The translations under genes and the position numbers were made by a program. Below the pieces are notes generated by a model. The model saw only the letters and a program-made list of their open reading frames with translations, was not told where the DNA came from and searched no databases. Below, piece after piece: positions 27,877-36,418 of a stretch of 64,000 bases of DNA. Numbering within the stretch: position 1 is the stretch's first letter; each line of letters opens with the position of its first letter. This stretch comes from Pseudomonas lundensis (GTDB taxonomy: Bacteria > Pseudomonadota > Gammaproteobacteria > Pseudomonadales > Pseudomonadaceae), in NCBI RefSeq assembly GCF_001042985.1, contig NZ_JYKY01000020.1, positions 35,558 through 99,557 of the forward strand, given 5' to 3'.

Positions 27877-28682
27877 TACAGTGCATCCCCATAACGCACT
27901 TTGCGTTCGTAGAGTTTTTTCGCCTTGCCTTCCAGCCAGGCCAACAGACGGGCTTCATCGCGCAAGATCTGGCGCAGCGGCATCTGGAAATAACCACGCA
28001 AAAAACGCAGCTTGTCGCGCGGGGTCAAGCCGATGTCCAGCGCCGAAAAATACAGCGCTGCCAAGTCTTTGTTGCGCCAGCGGCGGCTGATGACCGGGCG
28101 GGTCTGGGCGCGGTGCAAATCGATGATCGACAGACGGAAATTGTCCGGCGTCACCGGTTGGTCGGTGTGCAGCAAAAAGTGGCAAATGTAGCAGTCGCGA
28201 TGGTTGACGCCTGCGCGGTGCATCATGCCGGTCATGCGCGCCACTTCAGCGATCAGCGCGTGCTTGAGCCGGGGCTGAGGCGGTTGCTTGACCCAGTTGA
28301 TGCTGAAATCTTCAAGGCTGACCGTGGGCGCCAGTTCTTCGGTGATGATGAACGAGTGCTGTGCGGCCGGGTTGCTGCCTTTCTCGCCATAGGCCACGGC
28401 GGTCATGGTCGGAACGCCGACCTCATGCAGACGATTGATCGCCCGCCACTCCTGACCTGCGCCGAGCACGGGCAATTTGGCGGTCAGCAGGTTCTTGAAC
28501 ACTTCGCCCCAGCCAATGCCCCGGTGGATTTTGACAAAGAAACCACGCCCGTCGACCTCAGTACGCAACGTGCGTCGGCCTTCCAGCTCGCGGTAAACCT
28601 CGCCTTCCAGACGCTCGACTTCGGTGAACGCATCGCGCCCGGCCCATAAGCGCTTGAACGGTTCGGCAAGTATCAATTTCAT
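27876..28682 (-). CDS. waaP: LPS core heptose(I) kinase WaaP (RfaP)
   Basis: WaaP phosphorylates heptose I of the inner core and is essential in P. aeruginosa, where it also gives tolerance to detergents and antibiotics. The 268-residue protein begins MKLILAEPFKRLWAGRDAF, a hallmark start, and has FFVKIHRGIGWGE (ATP Lys), NHRDCYICHFLL with catalytic Asp163 and His168 in the usual Asn place, and LSIIDLHRAQ. This loop is characteristic of the family. It overlaps waaG and wapP by one base each. Confidence 0.95.
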   Translation of the reverse strand: MKLILAEPFKRLWAGRDAFTEVERLEGEVYRELEGRRTLRTEVDGRGFFVKIHRGIGWGEVFKNLLTAKLPVLGAGQEWRAINRLHEVGVPTMTAVAYGEKGSNPAAQHSFIITEELAPTVSLEDFSINWVKQPPQPRLKHALIAEVARMTGMMHRAGVNHRDCYICHFLLHTDQPVTPDNFRLSIIDLHRAQTRPVISRRWRNKDLAALYFSALDIGLTPRDKLRFLRGYFQMPLRQILRDEARLLAWLEGKAKKLYERKVRYGDAL

Positions 28683-29803
28683 CAGTGTTGCTCCGCCAGA
28701 ATCACATCCGCAGCGTGCTGCGGCATGCTATAGAGGTCGGCCGTCTGCGCGAAGGCCAGGCCGTTTTGGCTCCAGGCCGCGCGCGCAGCATCATCGGACA
28801 ACATGTGGGTCAGGTACTCATTGAGTTGCGCCTGCTCGAACGGCTCATCCAGCACACGCCCCGCATCCGCTTCGGCAATGTAATGGGCGTAACCGCATAC
28901 CGCGCTGACCAGCACCGGCAAGCCGGCCACCAGCGCTTCAAGCAGTACGGTGCCGGTGTTTTCGTTGTAGGCCGGGTGAATCAGCACGTCCGCGCCCAAC
29001 AAAAAGCGCGGGATGTCGCTGCGTCCTTTCATGAACTGCACGTGCTCGCCCAGCCCCAACGTGGCACTTTGCAATTGAAAGACTTTGGGGTCGTCCTGAC
29101 CGATGACAAACAGGCGGGTGCGTTTTTTAAGGTCCGCGGGCAATGCCGCCAGCGCTTTAAGGCTGCGATCCACGCCTTTGGTCTTGAAGCCAGAGCCGAT
29201 CTGCACCAGCAACAAATCATCGTCTGCCAGCTTGAACTCACGCCGGAAATCCGCCCGAATGTCAGCCGCATTCGGCGGCGCACGGCGATCCAGCGCAATC
29301 CCCGGCGGCAGCAAATGGAAGCGCTCGATCGGGGTGCCGTAGTGCTTGATGAACAACGGTTGCTGGACTTCGGAAATCATCAGGATGTCGGTTTTAGCGT
29401 GCTTGTCGAACACCGCGCGCTCGTACTCGGCAAAGTGCCTGTAGCGCTTGAAATAGCGGTACATCGAGTGCCGCAGGTTTTGCGCCTTGTCTTCAAAACA
29501 ACCGTCAGCGGCGTAATAGACGTCCAGCCCTGGCATTTTGTTGAAGCCAATCAGACGATCCACCGGGCGCTTGGCCAGGTCAGCCTGCATCCAGGCGAGC
29601 ATTTTTTCATTGCGCGTGTGGTTGAAGAACGCCTTGACCGGGGCCACCAGCACTTCAAAACCCGGCGGGATATCGCCTTCCCAGATCATGGTGTAGACGC
29701 GGATCTGGTGCCCGCGTTTCTGGCACTCCAGCGCAATGCGCATGAAGTCCCGTTGCAGACCGCCAAACGGAAAGTATTTGTACAGGACAAAAGCCAGTTG
29801 CAT
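28682..29803 (-). CDS. waaG: LPS core glycosyltransferase WaaG (UDP-glucose:heptosyl transferase family)
   Basis: The 373-residue GT4 protein starts MQLAFVLYKYFPFGGLQRDF and contains VLIHPAYNENTGTVLLEAL and VCGYAHYIAEADAG, both nearly diagnostic for WaaG. It transfers the first outer-core sugar to heptose II; in Pseudomonas this sugar is galactosamine rather than glucose, so the enterobacterial product name should be used with care. It is cytosolic and membrane-associated through the N-terminal half. One-base overlap links it with waaC and waaP. Confidence 0.94.
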   Translation of the reverse strand: MQLAFVLYKYFPFGGLQRDFMRIALECQKRGHQIRVYTMIWEGDIPPGFEVLVAPVKAFFNHTRNEKMLAWMQADLAKRPVDRLIGFNKMPGLDVYYAADGCFEDKAQNLRHSMYRYFKRYRHFAEYERAVFDKHAKTDILMISEVQQPLFIKHYGTPIERFHLLPPGIALDRRAPPNAADIRADFRREFKLADDDLLLVQIGSGFKTKGVDRSLKALAALPADLKKRTRLFVIGQDDPKVFQLQSATLGLGEHVQFMKGRSDIPRFLLGADVLIHPAYNENTGTVLLEALVAGLPVLVSAVCGYAHYIAEADAGRVLDEPFEQAQLNEYLTHMLSDDAARAAWSQNGLAFAQTADLYSMPQHAADVILAEQH

Positions 29804-30864
29804 CAGCGCAGTTCCTCAGCCAGTAACAACGTGCTTAATCGACTTGCGACACGCTCAGGGTTCAAACGAGTGAAGCACAAGGGCCACTCGGTTTTCAGGT
29901 CAAACCGCTGCTGGTCCTGTGCAGTCGGTGGGTATGTGCATTTTTTCTGCAGGCAAGGCGCGCACGGGAAATCGCTGGCGAGGTGGATTTGCGACTTGCC
30001 ATAGGCGCCCGTCAGACCGGGGTTGGTCGGCCCGAACAGGGAAATGGTGGGCACATCCAGTGCCGCCGCCAGATGCCCGAGGCCCGTGTCCACCGCCACG
30101 CAGGCACTGGCGCCGGCCAGCACTTTGGCGACGCCTGCCAGGTTCAACTTGGGCAGTACCACCACGTGAGGCAACTCCCTGGCGATACGTTCCGCGCGGG
30201 CCTTCTCGGCCGGGTTGCCCCACGGCAAACGCACCTGAACGCCCAAGTGCCCCATGCGAATGGCCAGGTCGCGCCAGTACACTTCGGGCCAGTGTTTGGT
30301 GTCCCACGTGGTGCCGTGCAGGAACAGGACAAACGGCTTCTGACGCGGCAACTCGACCAAGCGGTCGACATCCAGCCCGTAATCGCCCAAGCCTTTGGGC
30401 AAGTCGTAACCCAGCGCAACGGCAAACAGCTGACGCAAACGTTCGACGGCGTGCTGGCCGCGCGCCACAGCCAGGCGGCGCTGGTAAAAACGGCTGGCCA
30501 GCGGCTCCCGGGCCGAGTCGCGATCAAACCCTGCGACGGGCGCCTTGACATAGCGGGTCAGCCACGCACTTTTGAGCAAACCTTGCGCGTCGATGACCAG
30601 GTCGTATTTTTCAGCGCGCAAGCGTTGCTTGAAACGTCGCCATTCGCCGCTTTTGATGGTTTCCCAGAGGTTCTTGCGCCAGCGGCGGATGGCCACGGGA
30701 ATCACGTTGCCCACTGACGGGTGCCAGGTCGGAATCTCGGCAAAGCCTTCTTCCACCACCCAGTCAAACGTGATGCCCGGAATCGCCCGCGCGGCGTCGG
30801 TCAGCGCGGGCAATGCATGAATCACGTCCCCAAGGGATGAGGTTTTCACCAACAGGACGCGCAC
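29803..30864 (-). CDS. waaC: LPS heptosyltransferase I WaaC
   Basis: The 353-residue GT9 protein adds the first heptose to Kdo of lipid A. It begins MRVLLVKTSSLGDVIHALPAL, with the Asp essential in this family, and has FLHGTTWDTKHWP and CVAVDTGLGHLAAALDVPT as donor-binding motifs. Translation starts with GTG immediately after the waaF stop codon. Length is normal, perhaps slightly longer than in enterobacteria. It works on ADP-heptose made by HldE, encoded at the other end of the window's LPS block. Confidence 0.95.
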   Translation of the reverse strand: MRVLLVKTSSLGDVIHALPALTDAARAIPGITFDWVVEEGFAEIPTWHPSVGNVIPVAIRRWRKNLWETIKSGEWRRFKQRLRAEKYDLVIDAQGLLKSAWLTRYVKAPVAGFDRDSAREPLASRFYQRRLAVARGQHAVERLRQLFAVALGYDLPKGLGDYGLDVDRLVELPRQKPFVLFLHGTTWDTKHWPEVYWRDLAIRMGHLGVQVRLPWGNPAEKARAERIARELPHVVVLPKLNLAGVAKVLAGASACVAVDTGLGHLAAALDVPTISLFGPTNPGLTGAYGKSQIHLASDFPCAPCLQKKCTYPPTAQDQQRFDLKTEWPLCFTRLNPERVASRLSTLLLAEELR

Positions 30865-31899
30865 CTAGTGAACCTCGACCGGTGAGCCCTGCAAACGCTG
30901 CAAGGCGTCTACGACGAGTTGCGGCATCAGTTCGCGCAGGCAGTTGTAATGACCGAAACGGCAGGTGCGTTCAAAGCACGGGCTGCATTCGAGCCCCAGG
31001 CGCACGATCTCGACCTTGTCGGCCAGCGGCGGGGTGAAACCCGGCGAGGTTGAACCATACACGGCCACCAGCGGGCGATTCAGCGCAGCCGCCACGTGCA
31101 TCAGGCCCGAATCGTTGGACACCACGGCGTCGGCACAAGACAACAGATCAATGGCCTCGGCCAGCGAGGTGTCGCCGCTGAGGTTGACGGCCTCTTCACG
31201 CAAGCCGGGGATCAAGCGTGCGCGGATGTCTTCGCCCACCGCGTGATCGTTTTTCGAACCGAACAGCCACACCTGCCAGCCTTCGCGGATCTTCTGTTCA
31301 GCGACGTTGGCGTAGTGTTCAGACGGCCAGCGCTTGGACTCACCGAATTCCGCACCTGGGCACAGCGCCAGCACCGGACGGTCGAGGGTCAGGCCAAAGG
31401 TGTTGAGTGCGGCGTCGCGGCTTTGCGGGTCAATTTGCAAGGCCGGGCGCGGGTACGGCGTGGGCAACGCGGCGCCCGGCGCATACGCCAGCGCCATGAA
31501 GCGCTCGATCATCAGCGGGTAGCGTTCTTTGTCGAGCGTGCGCACGTCGTTCAGCAGGCCGTAGCGAAATTCGCCGCGCCAGCCGGTGCGCTTGGCGATC
31601 CCGGCGAAAAACGGCACCAGCGCCGATTTCAATGAATTGGGCAGCAGGATGGCCTGATCGTACTGACCCTTGAGGGACTTGCCGATCTTGCGCCGCGTGA
31701 CCAGTTCCAGTGCGCCGTGGCCGAGCGGAAAGCTCAAGGCCTGGCGAACTTCAGGCATGCGCTCGAGAATCGGCCGGCTCCACTCAGGCGCCAGCACATC
31801 GATTTCGCACTCTGGGTGACGCTGTTTCAGGCACTGGAACAGTGTCTGCGCCATCACCATGTCACCGACCCAGCTGGGCCCAACGATCAAAATTTTCAT
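30865..31899 (-). CDS. waaF: LPS heptosyltransferase II WaaF
   Basis: The 344-residue GT9 protein adds the second heptose. The start at 31899 gives MKILIVGPSWVGDMVMAQTL, the typical WaaF N-terminus, with TATGGA just upstream; an in-frame ATG at 31950 would add 17 atypical residues. Other motifs are ALCPGAEFGESKRWP and AVVSNDSGLMHVAAAL. It is the first gene of the seven-gene inner-core operon that runs to 24945 with 0- to 4-base overlaps. The 155-base gap from ilvE probably holds its promoter. Confidence 0.95.
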   Translation of the reverse strand: MKILIVGPSWVGDMVMAQTLFQCLKQRHPECEIDVLAPEWSRPILERMPEVRQALSFPLGHGALELVTRRKIGKSLKGQYDQAILLPNSLKSALVPFFAGIAKRTGWRGEFRYGLLNDVRTLDKERYPLMIERFMALAYAPGAALPTPYPRPALQIDPQSRDAALNTFGLTLDRPVLALCPGAEFGESKRWPSEHYANVAEQKIREGWQVWLFGSKNDHAVGEDIRARLIPGLREEAVNLSGDTSLAEAIDLLSCADAVVSNDSGLMHVAAALNRPLVAVYGSTSPGFTPPLADKVEIVRLGLECSPCFERTCRFGHYNCLRELMPQLVVDALQRLQGSPVEVH

Positions 31900-32054
31900 A
31901 AGTTTCCATAAACAAGCAAGGGAGGCATTCGCCTGATGCTCGCCAGTCAAGGGCCATCAGCCGCAAGAGTGAGCGAACTCGCTCGTGCAGGGGCAGCCTG
32001 TTCTTAACTGGCGGGTCTCAGGCTTTCGCCTCCCCGCTGTGATGCCATTTCGCT

Positions 32055-32978
32055 TTATTTGACCAGTGTACGCCACTCGGCGTGGGCCGACGTTTTGCCG
32101 GTAACCAGATCAAAGTAAGCCTTTTGCAGTTTTTCAGTGATCGGACCACGACGGCCGATCCCGATTTGACGCCCGTCGACTTCACGAATCGGCGTCACTT
32201 CAGCGGCCGTGCCGGTAAAGAACGCTTCGTCGGCGATGTACACCTCGTCGCGGGTGATGCGTTTTTCAACAAATTTGTAACCCAGCTCGGTGGCCAGGGT
32301 CAGGATCGTGCTGCGGGTGATGCCATTGAGGCACGCGGTCACGTCCGGGGTGTAGATGACGCCATCCTTGACCAGAAACACGTTCTCGCCCGAGCCTTCG
32401 GCCACGAAACCTTCCGGGTCCAGCAACAGCGCTTCGTCGGCACCGCCGGAAATCGCTTCCTGCAGGGCCAGCATCGAGTTGATGTAATGACCGTTGGCCT
32501 TGGCACGGGTCATGGAAATGTTCACGTGGTGGCGGGTGAAGGAGCTGGTACGCACCTTGATCCCGACTTCCAGTGCTTCGGCGCCCATATAGGCACCCCA
32601 GCTCCACGGCGCGATGATCACGTGGACTTTCAGCCCGGTGGCACGCAGGCCCATGGCTTCAGACCCGTAGAACACCATCGGGCGAATGTAGGCGCTGTCG
32701 AGGTTGTTTTCACGCACCGCCACGCGGGTCGCTTCGTTGATTTCGTCTTTGCTGAACGGGATCTTCATGCCCATGATATGGGCCGAATCGAACAGGCGGT
32801 CAGTGTGCGCCTGCAGGCGGAAAATCGCGGCGCCCTGCGGGGTTTCGTACGCACGCACGCCTTCAAACACGCCCATTCCGTAGTGCAGGGTATGGGTCAG
32901 CACGTGGGTTGTTGCGTCACGCCACGGCACCAATTTGCCGTCATACCAGATCACACCATCACGATCAGCCATCGACAT
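32055..32978 (-). CDS. ilvE: Branched-chain amino acid aminotransferase IlvE
   Basis: IlvE is a fold-type IV PLP enzyme that carries out the last transamination to Val, Leu and Ile. The chosen ATG (32978) gives MSMADRDGVIWYDGKLVPW and 307 residues, with GAGGAG seven bases upstream; another ATG lies directly before it. Motifs include THTLHYGMGVFEGVRAY, the PLP-lysine region MTRAKANGHYINSMLA and EGFVAEGSGENVFLV. It sits between glnE and waaF as in P. aeruginosa, apparently as its own transcription unit or with glnE (gap of 84 bases). Confidence 0.95.
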   Translation of the reverse strand: MSMADRDGVIWYDGKLVPWRDATTHVLTHTLHYGMGVFEGVRAYETPQGAAIFRLQAHTDRLFDSAHIMGMKIPFSKDEINEATRVAVRENNLDSAYIRPMVFYGSEAMGLRATGLKVHVIIAPWSWGAYMGAEALEVGIKVRTSSFTRHHVNISMTRAKANGHYINSMLALQEAISGGADEALLLDPEGFVAEGSGENVFLVKDGVIYTPDVTACLNGITRSTILTLATELGYKFVEKRITRDEVYIADEAFFTGTAAEVTPIREVDGRQIGIGRRGPITEKLQKAYFDLVTGKTSAHAEWRTLVK

Positions 32979-33062
32979 CATTACGCTCCTCAAAGAATCC
33001 AGCACCTGCGCCTTGAGACGACAGGCAAATTGGACGGACCTTATGGGCCCGCCGGATACGTT

Positions 33063-36035
33063 TTACAGCTTTAACTCTGTGTTCTGGCTGACCGGGCCCA
33101 GGCCCAGCTCAGACCAAATGCGCCGTACGTTCTGACGTTCGACGACAAACTGATCGCCCGTGACCACCCCGGCTTCCTTCTGCAAGGCCTGGCGGTGGGC
33201 AACAGCACGAAAGGCCTTGTAAGCCTCACGCAGCAGGCTGGCATCGGCGGCGGGCATTAACCCGGCCTCTTCCAGCCCTTCCAGAATGCGGATGTTATCG
33301 GTGAAACGAAGCAACTGCGGGTAGTCCCGCGCCCATGCAAGGGTCGCGTATTGCACCATAAATTCAATATCGACGATACCTCCGGCGTCCTGCTTGAGGT
33401 CGAACGGCACCGTGGCCTCGAAGGCGTTTTCACCCAGGCCGGCGGCGGTTATGCGCGTGCCGAGGTTGTCGCGCATCTTGGCCCGCATCTCGCTGACCTC
33501 CTGACGCAACGTGGGCAAGTCCCGCTCGCGGCCCAGCACGCTGGCGCGCACTTGCTCGAATGCACTGCCCACTTGCTTGCAGCCCACCAGCACACGGGCG
33601 CGCACCAACGCCTGATGCTCCCAGGTCCAGGCTTCGTTTTGCTGATAGCGCTCAAAAGCACCGAGGGAGCTGACCAACAACCCGGAAGCGCCTGACGGAC
33701 GCAAGCGCATATCGACGTCATACAACTGGCCAGAGTTGGTTTGCGCGGTGAGCAAGTGAATGATCCGCTGCCCCAGGCGGGTGAAAAACTGTGCGCTGTC
33801 GATGGGTTTTGGCCCGTCGGTATCGGCGTTCGGGTCGCCATCGTGGATAAACACGAGGTCCAGATCAGAGCCGTGCCCCAGTTCGATACCGCCCACTTTG
33901 CCGTAGCCGACAATAATAAAGCCGGGGTCGCACAGGCTGCCGTCGGTGCGCTGCGGCGTGCCGTATTTGGCAACCGTCTGACGCCAGGCCAGCGCCAGCA
34001 CTTGTTCCAGAATGGCCTCGGCCAGCCATGTCAGGTAATCGCTGACCTTCATTAAAGGCAGGCTGCCCGCGATTTCCGACGCCGCCACGCGCAAACGGTG
34101 CGCCAGTTTGAAATTACGCAGCGCTTCCATCTGCTGTTCCAGGTCATCTTCCGGAATGCGCGTCAGGCGCTCACGCAACTCCGCAGCCAGCTCCGGTGCC
34201 AGGGGCGGCTTGAACAGACGGCCTTCATTCAGCAACTCATCGAGCAGCAGCGGAAAGCGCGTGATTTGCTCAGCGATCCACGGGCTGGCCGCACACAAGG
34301 TCAACAGACGGCGCAGCGCGTCGGGGTTTTCGGTCAACAACACCAGATACGCCGAGCGACGGGCCACGGCTTCCACCAGCGGCAACACCCGTTCCAGCAC
34401 CAAATCCGGGTTGGCGTGTTCAACCGCCTGGGCCAGCAGGCGCGGGATAAACGCGTCGAGACGTTCTCGCCCCAAGCGCTGCATCGCGCGCAATTGCGGA
34501 CTGGAACGCAGACTGGCCAGTTGTTTCAGTGCCTTGGGCGCGTCGACAAACCCGGCCTCTTCAAGTTGAACGCACGCCGCTGCATCGTCCTGAACTTCTT
34601 CCCACAGCGGCAACCATTCCCCGCCGACAATCAGCTCACCGTCATCGATGTCTTCTTCGTCGTCCGGGTCGGCAATCACCTGACGGAAATGCCAGTCAAT
34701 TCGCCCTCGCCACGCCATCAGTTGCGCGTGAAACGCGGCCCAACTGTCAAACCCCATCATGAACGCAATGCGCGCTTGGTCCAGCTCGCTGTCGGGCAGC
34801 ATCTGGGTCTGGCGATCGGCAATCGCCTGAATCGCGTGCTCGGTGTAGCGCAAAAATTCATAGCCTTCGCGCAATTCAGCGACCACAGCGGCAGGTAAAT
34901 AGCCTTGCCCCTCCAGAATGCTCAGCACTTTGAGCAGCGGGCGCTGTTGCAGGCTCAGGTCTCGCCCCCCGTGAATCAACTGGAAGGCCTGAGCAATGAA
35001 TTCAACCTCGCGAATCCCGCCCGCCCCCAGCTTGATGTTGTCGGCCATGCCTTTGCGCCGCACTTCCTGCTGAATCAGCTGCTTCATGGTGCGCAGCGCT
35101 TCAATCGCCGAAAAATCGAGATAGCGCCGGTACACGAACGGGCGCAACAGATCGAGCAATTGCGCGCCCATGACTTGATCGCCTGCCACCACGCGGGCCT
35201 TGATCATCGCGTAACGCTCCCAGTCGCGGCCCTGATCCTGGTAATACTGCTCCAGCGCATTGAAGCTCAGCACCAACGCCCCGGACGAGCCATACGGGCG
35301 CAAACGCATGTCGACGCGGAATACAAAACCGTCGACGGTCATGGGGTCCAGCGCTTTAATCAGGCGCTGGCCCAACCGAATGAAGAACTCCTGATTGTCC
35401 AGCGGGCGCTTGGCGCCGACCGTTTCGCCCCCTTCGGGGTAGGCGAAGATCAGGTCGATGTCCGACGACAGGTTCAGCTCCACCGCCCCGAGCTTGCCCA
35501 TGCCCAGAATCACCATCGGCTGGGGCTCGCCGCTGCGCTGCCCGATCGGTGTGCCGAACTGCTGGCAATGACGTTCGTACAGCCAGCGATAAGCCTGATC
35601 GATGCAGGCATCGGCCATGTCCGACAGGTCGCGGCAGGTTTCGATCAAATCCGCCTGGCGGGTCAGGTCGCGCCAGATGATGCGCACTTGCTGCCGCGTG
35701 CGCTGGCGACGCAACACGCGAGCCAACTCCTCATCGGTTTGCGCCTGCTGCACAGCGGCAGCAATTTGCCCGCACAGCTCGCCAGGCGCGAAGTTACGGT
35801 CCAGCTCACCGAAGCTCGCCAGCTCCAGCAACATCAACGGGTCGCGCAACGCCTGCTCAATAAAGAAGTCGCTGGCCGCACTGACGCGACTGAACGCTGC
35901 CCAACGCGCGTCAGACCAATCGTCCAGCCCCGGCCCGCCGTCAAGCCCGGCCACTGCAGCGCGCCAGGACTGTTCGGCACGGTTCGCAACGGGCATTAAA
36001 AGGGAGGGGATTGGAGCAAGCGACGGAAGGCTCAT
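33063..36035 (-). CDS. glnE: Glutamine synthetase adenylyltransferase / adenylyl-removing enzyme GlnE
   Basis: GlnE adds AMP to glutamine synthetase when nitrogen is plentiful and removes it when nitrogen is scarce. The 990-residue protein has two nucleotidyltransferase domains: an N-terminal deadenylylase with GKLGAVELNLSSDIDLIF (~172-190) and a C-terminal adenylylase with GKVGGIELGHGSDLDLVFI (~705-725), joined by a helical regulatory region. The start MSLPSLAP follows AAGGAT, and length agrees with other pseudomonads. It diverges from aceE across a 383-base regulatory gap. Confidence 0.96.
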   Translation of the reverse strand: MSLPSLAPIPSLLMPVANRAEQSWRAAVAGLDGGPGLDDWSDARWAAFSRVSAASDFFIEQALRDPLMLLELASFGELDRNFAPGELCGQIAAAVQQAQTDEELARVLRRQRTRQQVRIIWRDLTRQADLIETCRDLSDMADACIDQAYRWLYERHCQQFGTPIGQRSGEPQPMVILGMGKLGAVELNLSSDIDLIFAYPEGGETVGAKRPLDNQEFFIRLGQRLIKALDPMTVDGFVFRVDMRLRPYGSSGALVLSFNALEQYYQDQGRDWERYAMIKARVVAGDQVMGAQLLDLLRPFVYRRYLDFSAIEALRTMKQLIQQEVRRKGMADNIKLGAGGIREVEFIAQAFQLIHGGRDLSLQQRPLLKVLSILEGQGYLPAAVVAELREGYEFLRYTEHAIQAIADRQTQMLPDSELDQARIAFMMGFDSWAAFHAQLMAWRGRIDWHFRQVIADPDDEEDIDDGELIVGGEWLPLWEEVQDDAAACVQLEEAGFVDAPKALKQLASLRSSPQLRAMQRLGRERLDAFIPRLLAQAVEHANPDLVLERVLPLVEAVARRSAYLVLLTENPDALRRLLTLCAASPWIAEQITRFPLLLDELLNEGRLFKPPLAPELAAELRERLTRIPEDDLEQQMEALRNFKLAHRLRVAASEIAGSLPLMKVSDYLTWLAEAILEQVLALAWRQTVAKYGTPQRTDGSLCDPGFIIVGYGKVGGIELGHGSDLDLVFIHDGDPNADTDGPKPIDSAQFFTRLGQRIIHLLTAQTNSGQLYDVDMRLRPSGASGLLVSSLGAFERYQQNEAWTWEHQALVRARVLVGCKQVGSAFEQVRASVLGRERDLPTLRQEVSEMRAKMRDNLGTRITAAGLGENAFEATVPFDLKQDAGGIVDIEFMVQYATLAWARDYPQLLRFTDNIRILEGLEEAGLMPAADASLLREAYKAFRAVAHRQALQKEAGVVTGDQFVVERQNVRRIWSELGLGPVSQNTELKL

Positions 36036-36241
36036 GGTCTATCCTTGATCGGCGAAGGGAATGCCGGGTACGGTGACAGGAAGAAACAGCGGTTTAATCC
36101 GACTGTCGAACAAAGGTTATAAATAGCTGACAATTGTTTTTTATTGGCACAAAACCTGCGACAACTCGGCAAAAAGATAAATTTCGCACCAACAGTATCG
36201 ATTTTTCACACAAGCAAACAGGGGGCCGTTGAAGCCTATCC

Positions 36242-36256
36242 TGTAGTTTTACTACT
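36242..36256. promoter_or_regulatory. Operator 1 upstream of aceE (TGTAGT-N3-ACTACt)
   Basis: TGTAGTTTTACTACT is a near-perfect 15-base palindrome with a three-base centre. Its inner 13 bases are the exact reverse complement of operator 2. The form of two short inverted arms around three bases is typical of GntR/FadR-type repressors such as the PdhR/LldR group. Confidence 0.65.
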
Positions 36257-36293
36257 GACTCACCCATTTGAAAGGCTGAAATGGCCAACGATT

Positions 36294-36308
36294 TGTAGTA
36301 AAACTACA
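36294..36308. promoter_or_regulatory. Operator 2 upstream of aceE (TGTAGT-N3-ACTACA)
   Basis: TGTAGTAAAACTACA is a perfect 6-3-6 palindrome. Its centre lies 52 bases, close to five helical turns, from that of operator 1, and 118 bases before the aceE start. The pair suggests cooperative or looping repression of the pyruvate dehydrogenase genes; the regulator is not in the window. Confidence 0.68.
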
Positions 36309-36418
36309 CAACCCCGGAATCTACTTCCGGCTATCCAAGAATTTATGTCGTCTGCCCACAAGGCCAGTCGCAAACTCAGGCAACCGATTCTGGAAGCCTT
36401 TCCGCCCTGGAGCAAGCC

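Larger units (their letters stand above)
36036..36418. promoter_or_regulatory. Divergent glnE/aceE control region
   Basis: This 383-base gap separates two divergent genes and contains no credible small gene. It is AT-rich around 36110-36210. Two matching palindromes lie within it (see the separate entries). Aside from those, I could not place convincing -35/-10 boxes with confidence. Confidence 0.6.

Noticed and set aside
31966..31990. REP-like palindrome GAGCGAACTCGCTC between waaF and ilvE
   Set aside because: It resembles half of a Pseudomonas REP element, but it is single, imperfect and lacks the usual conserved flank, so no mobile repeat is claimed.
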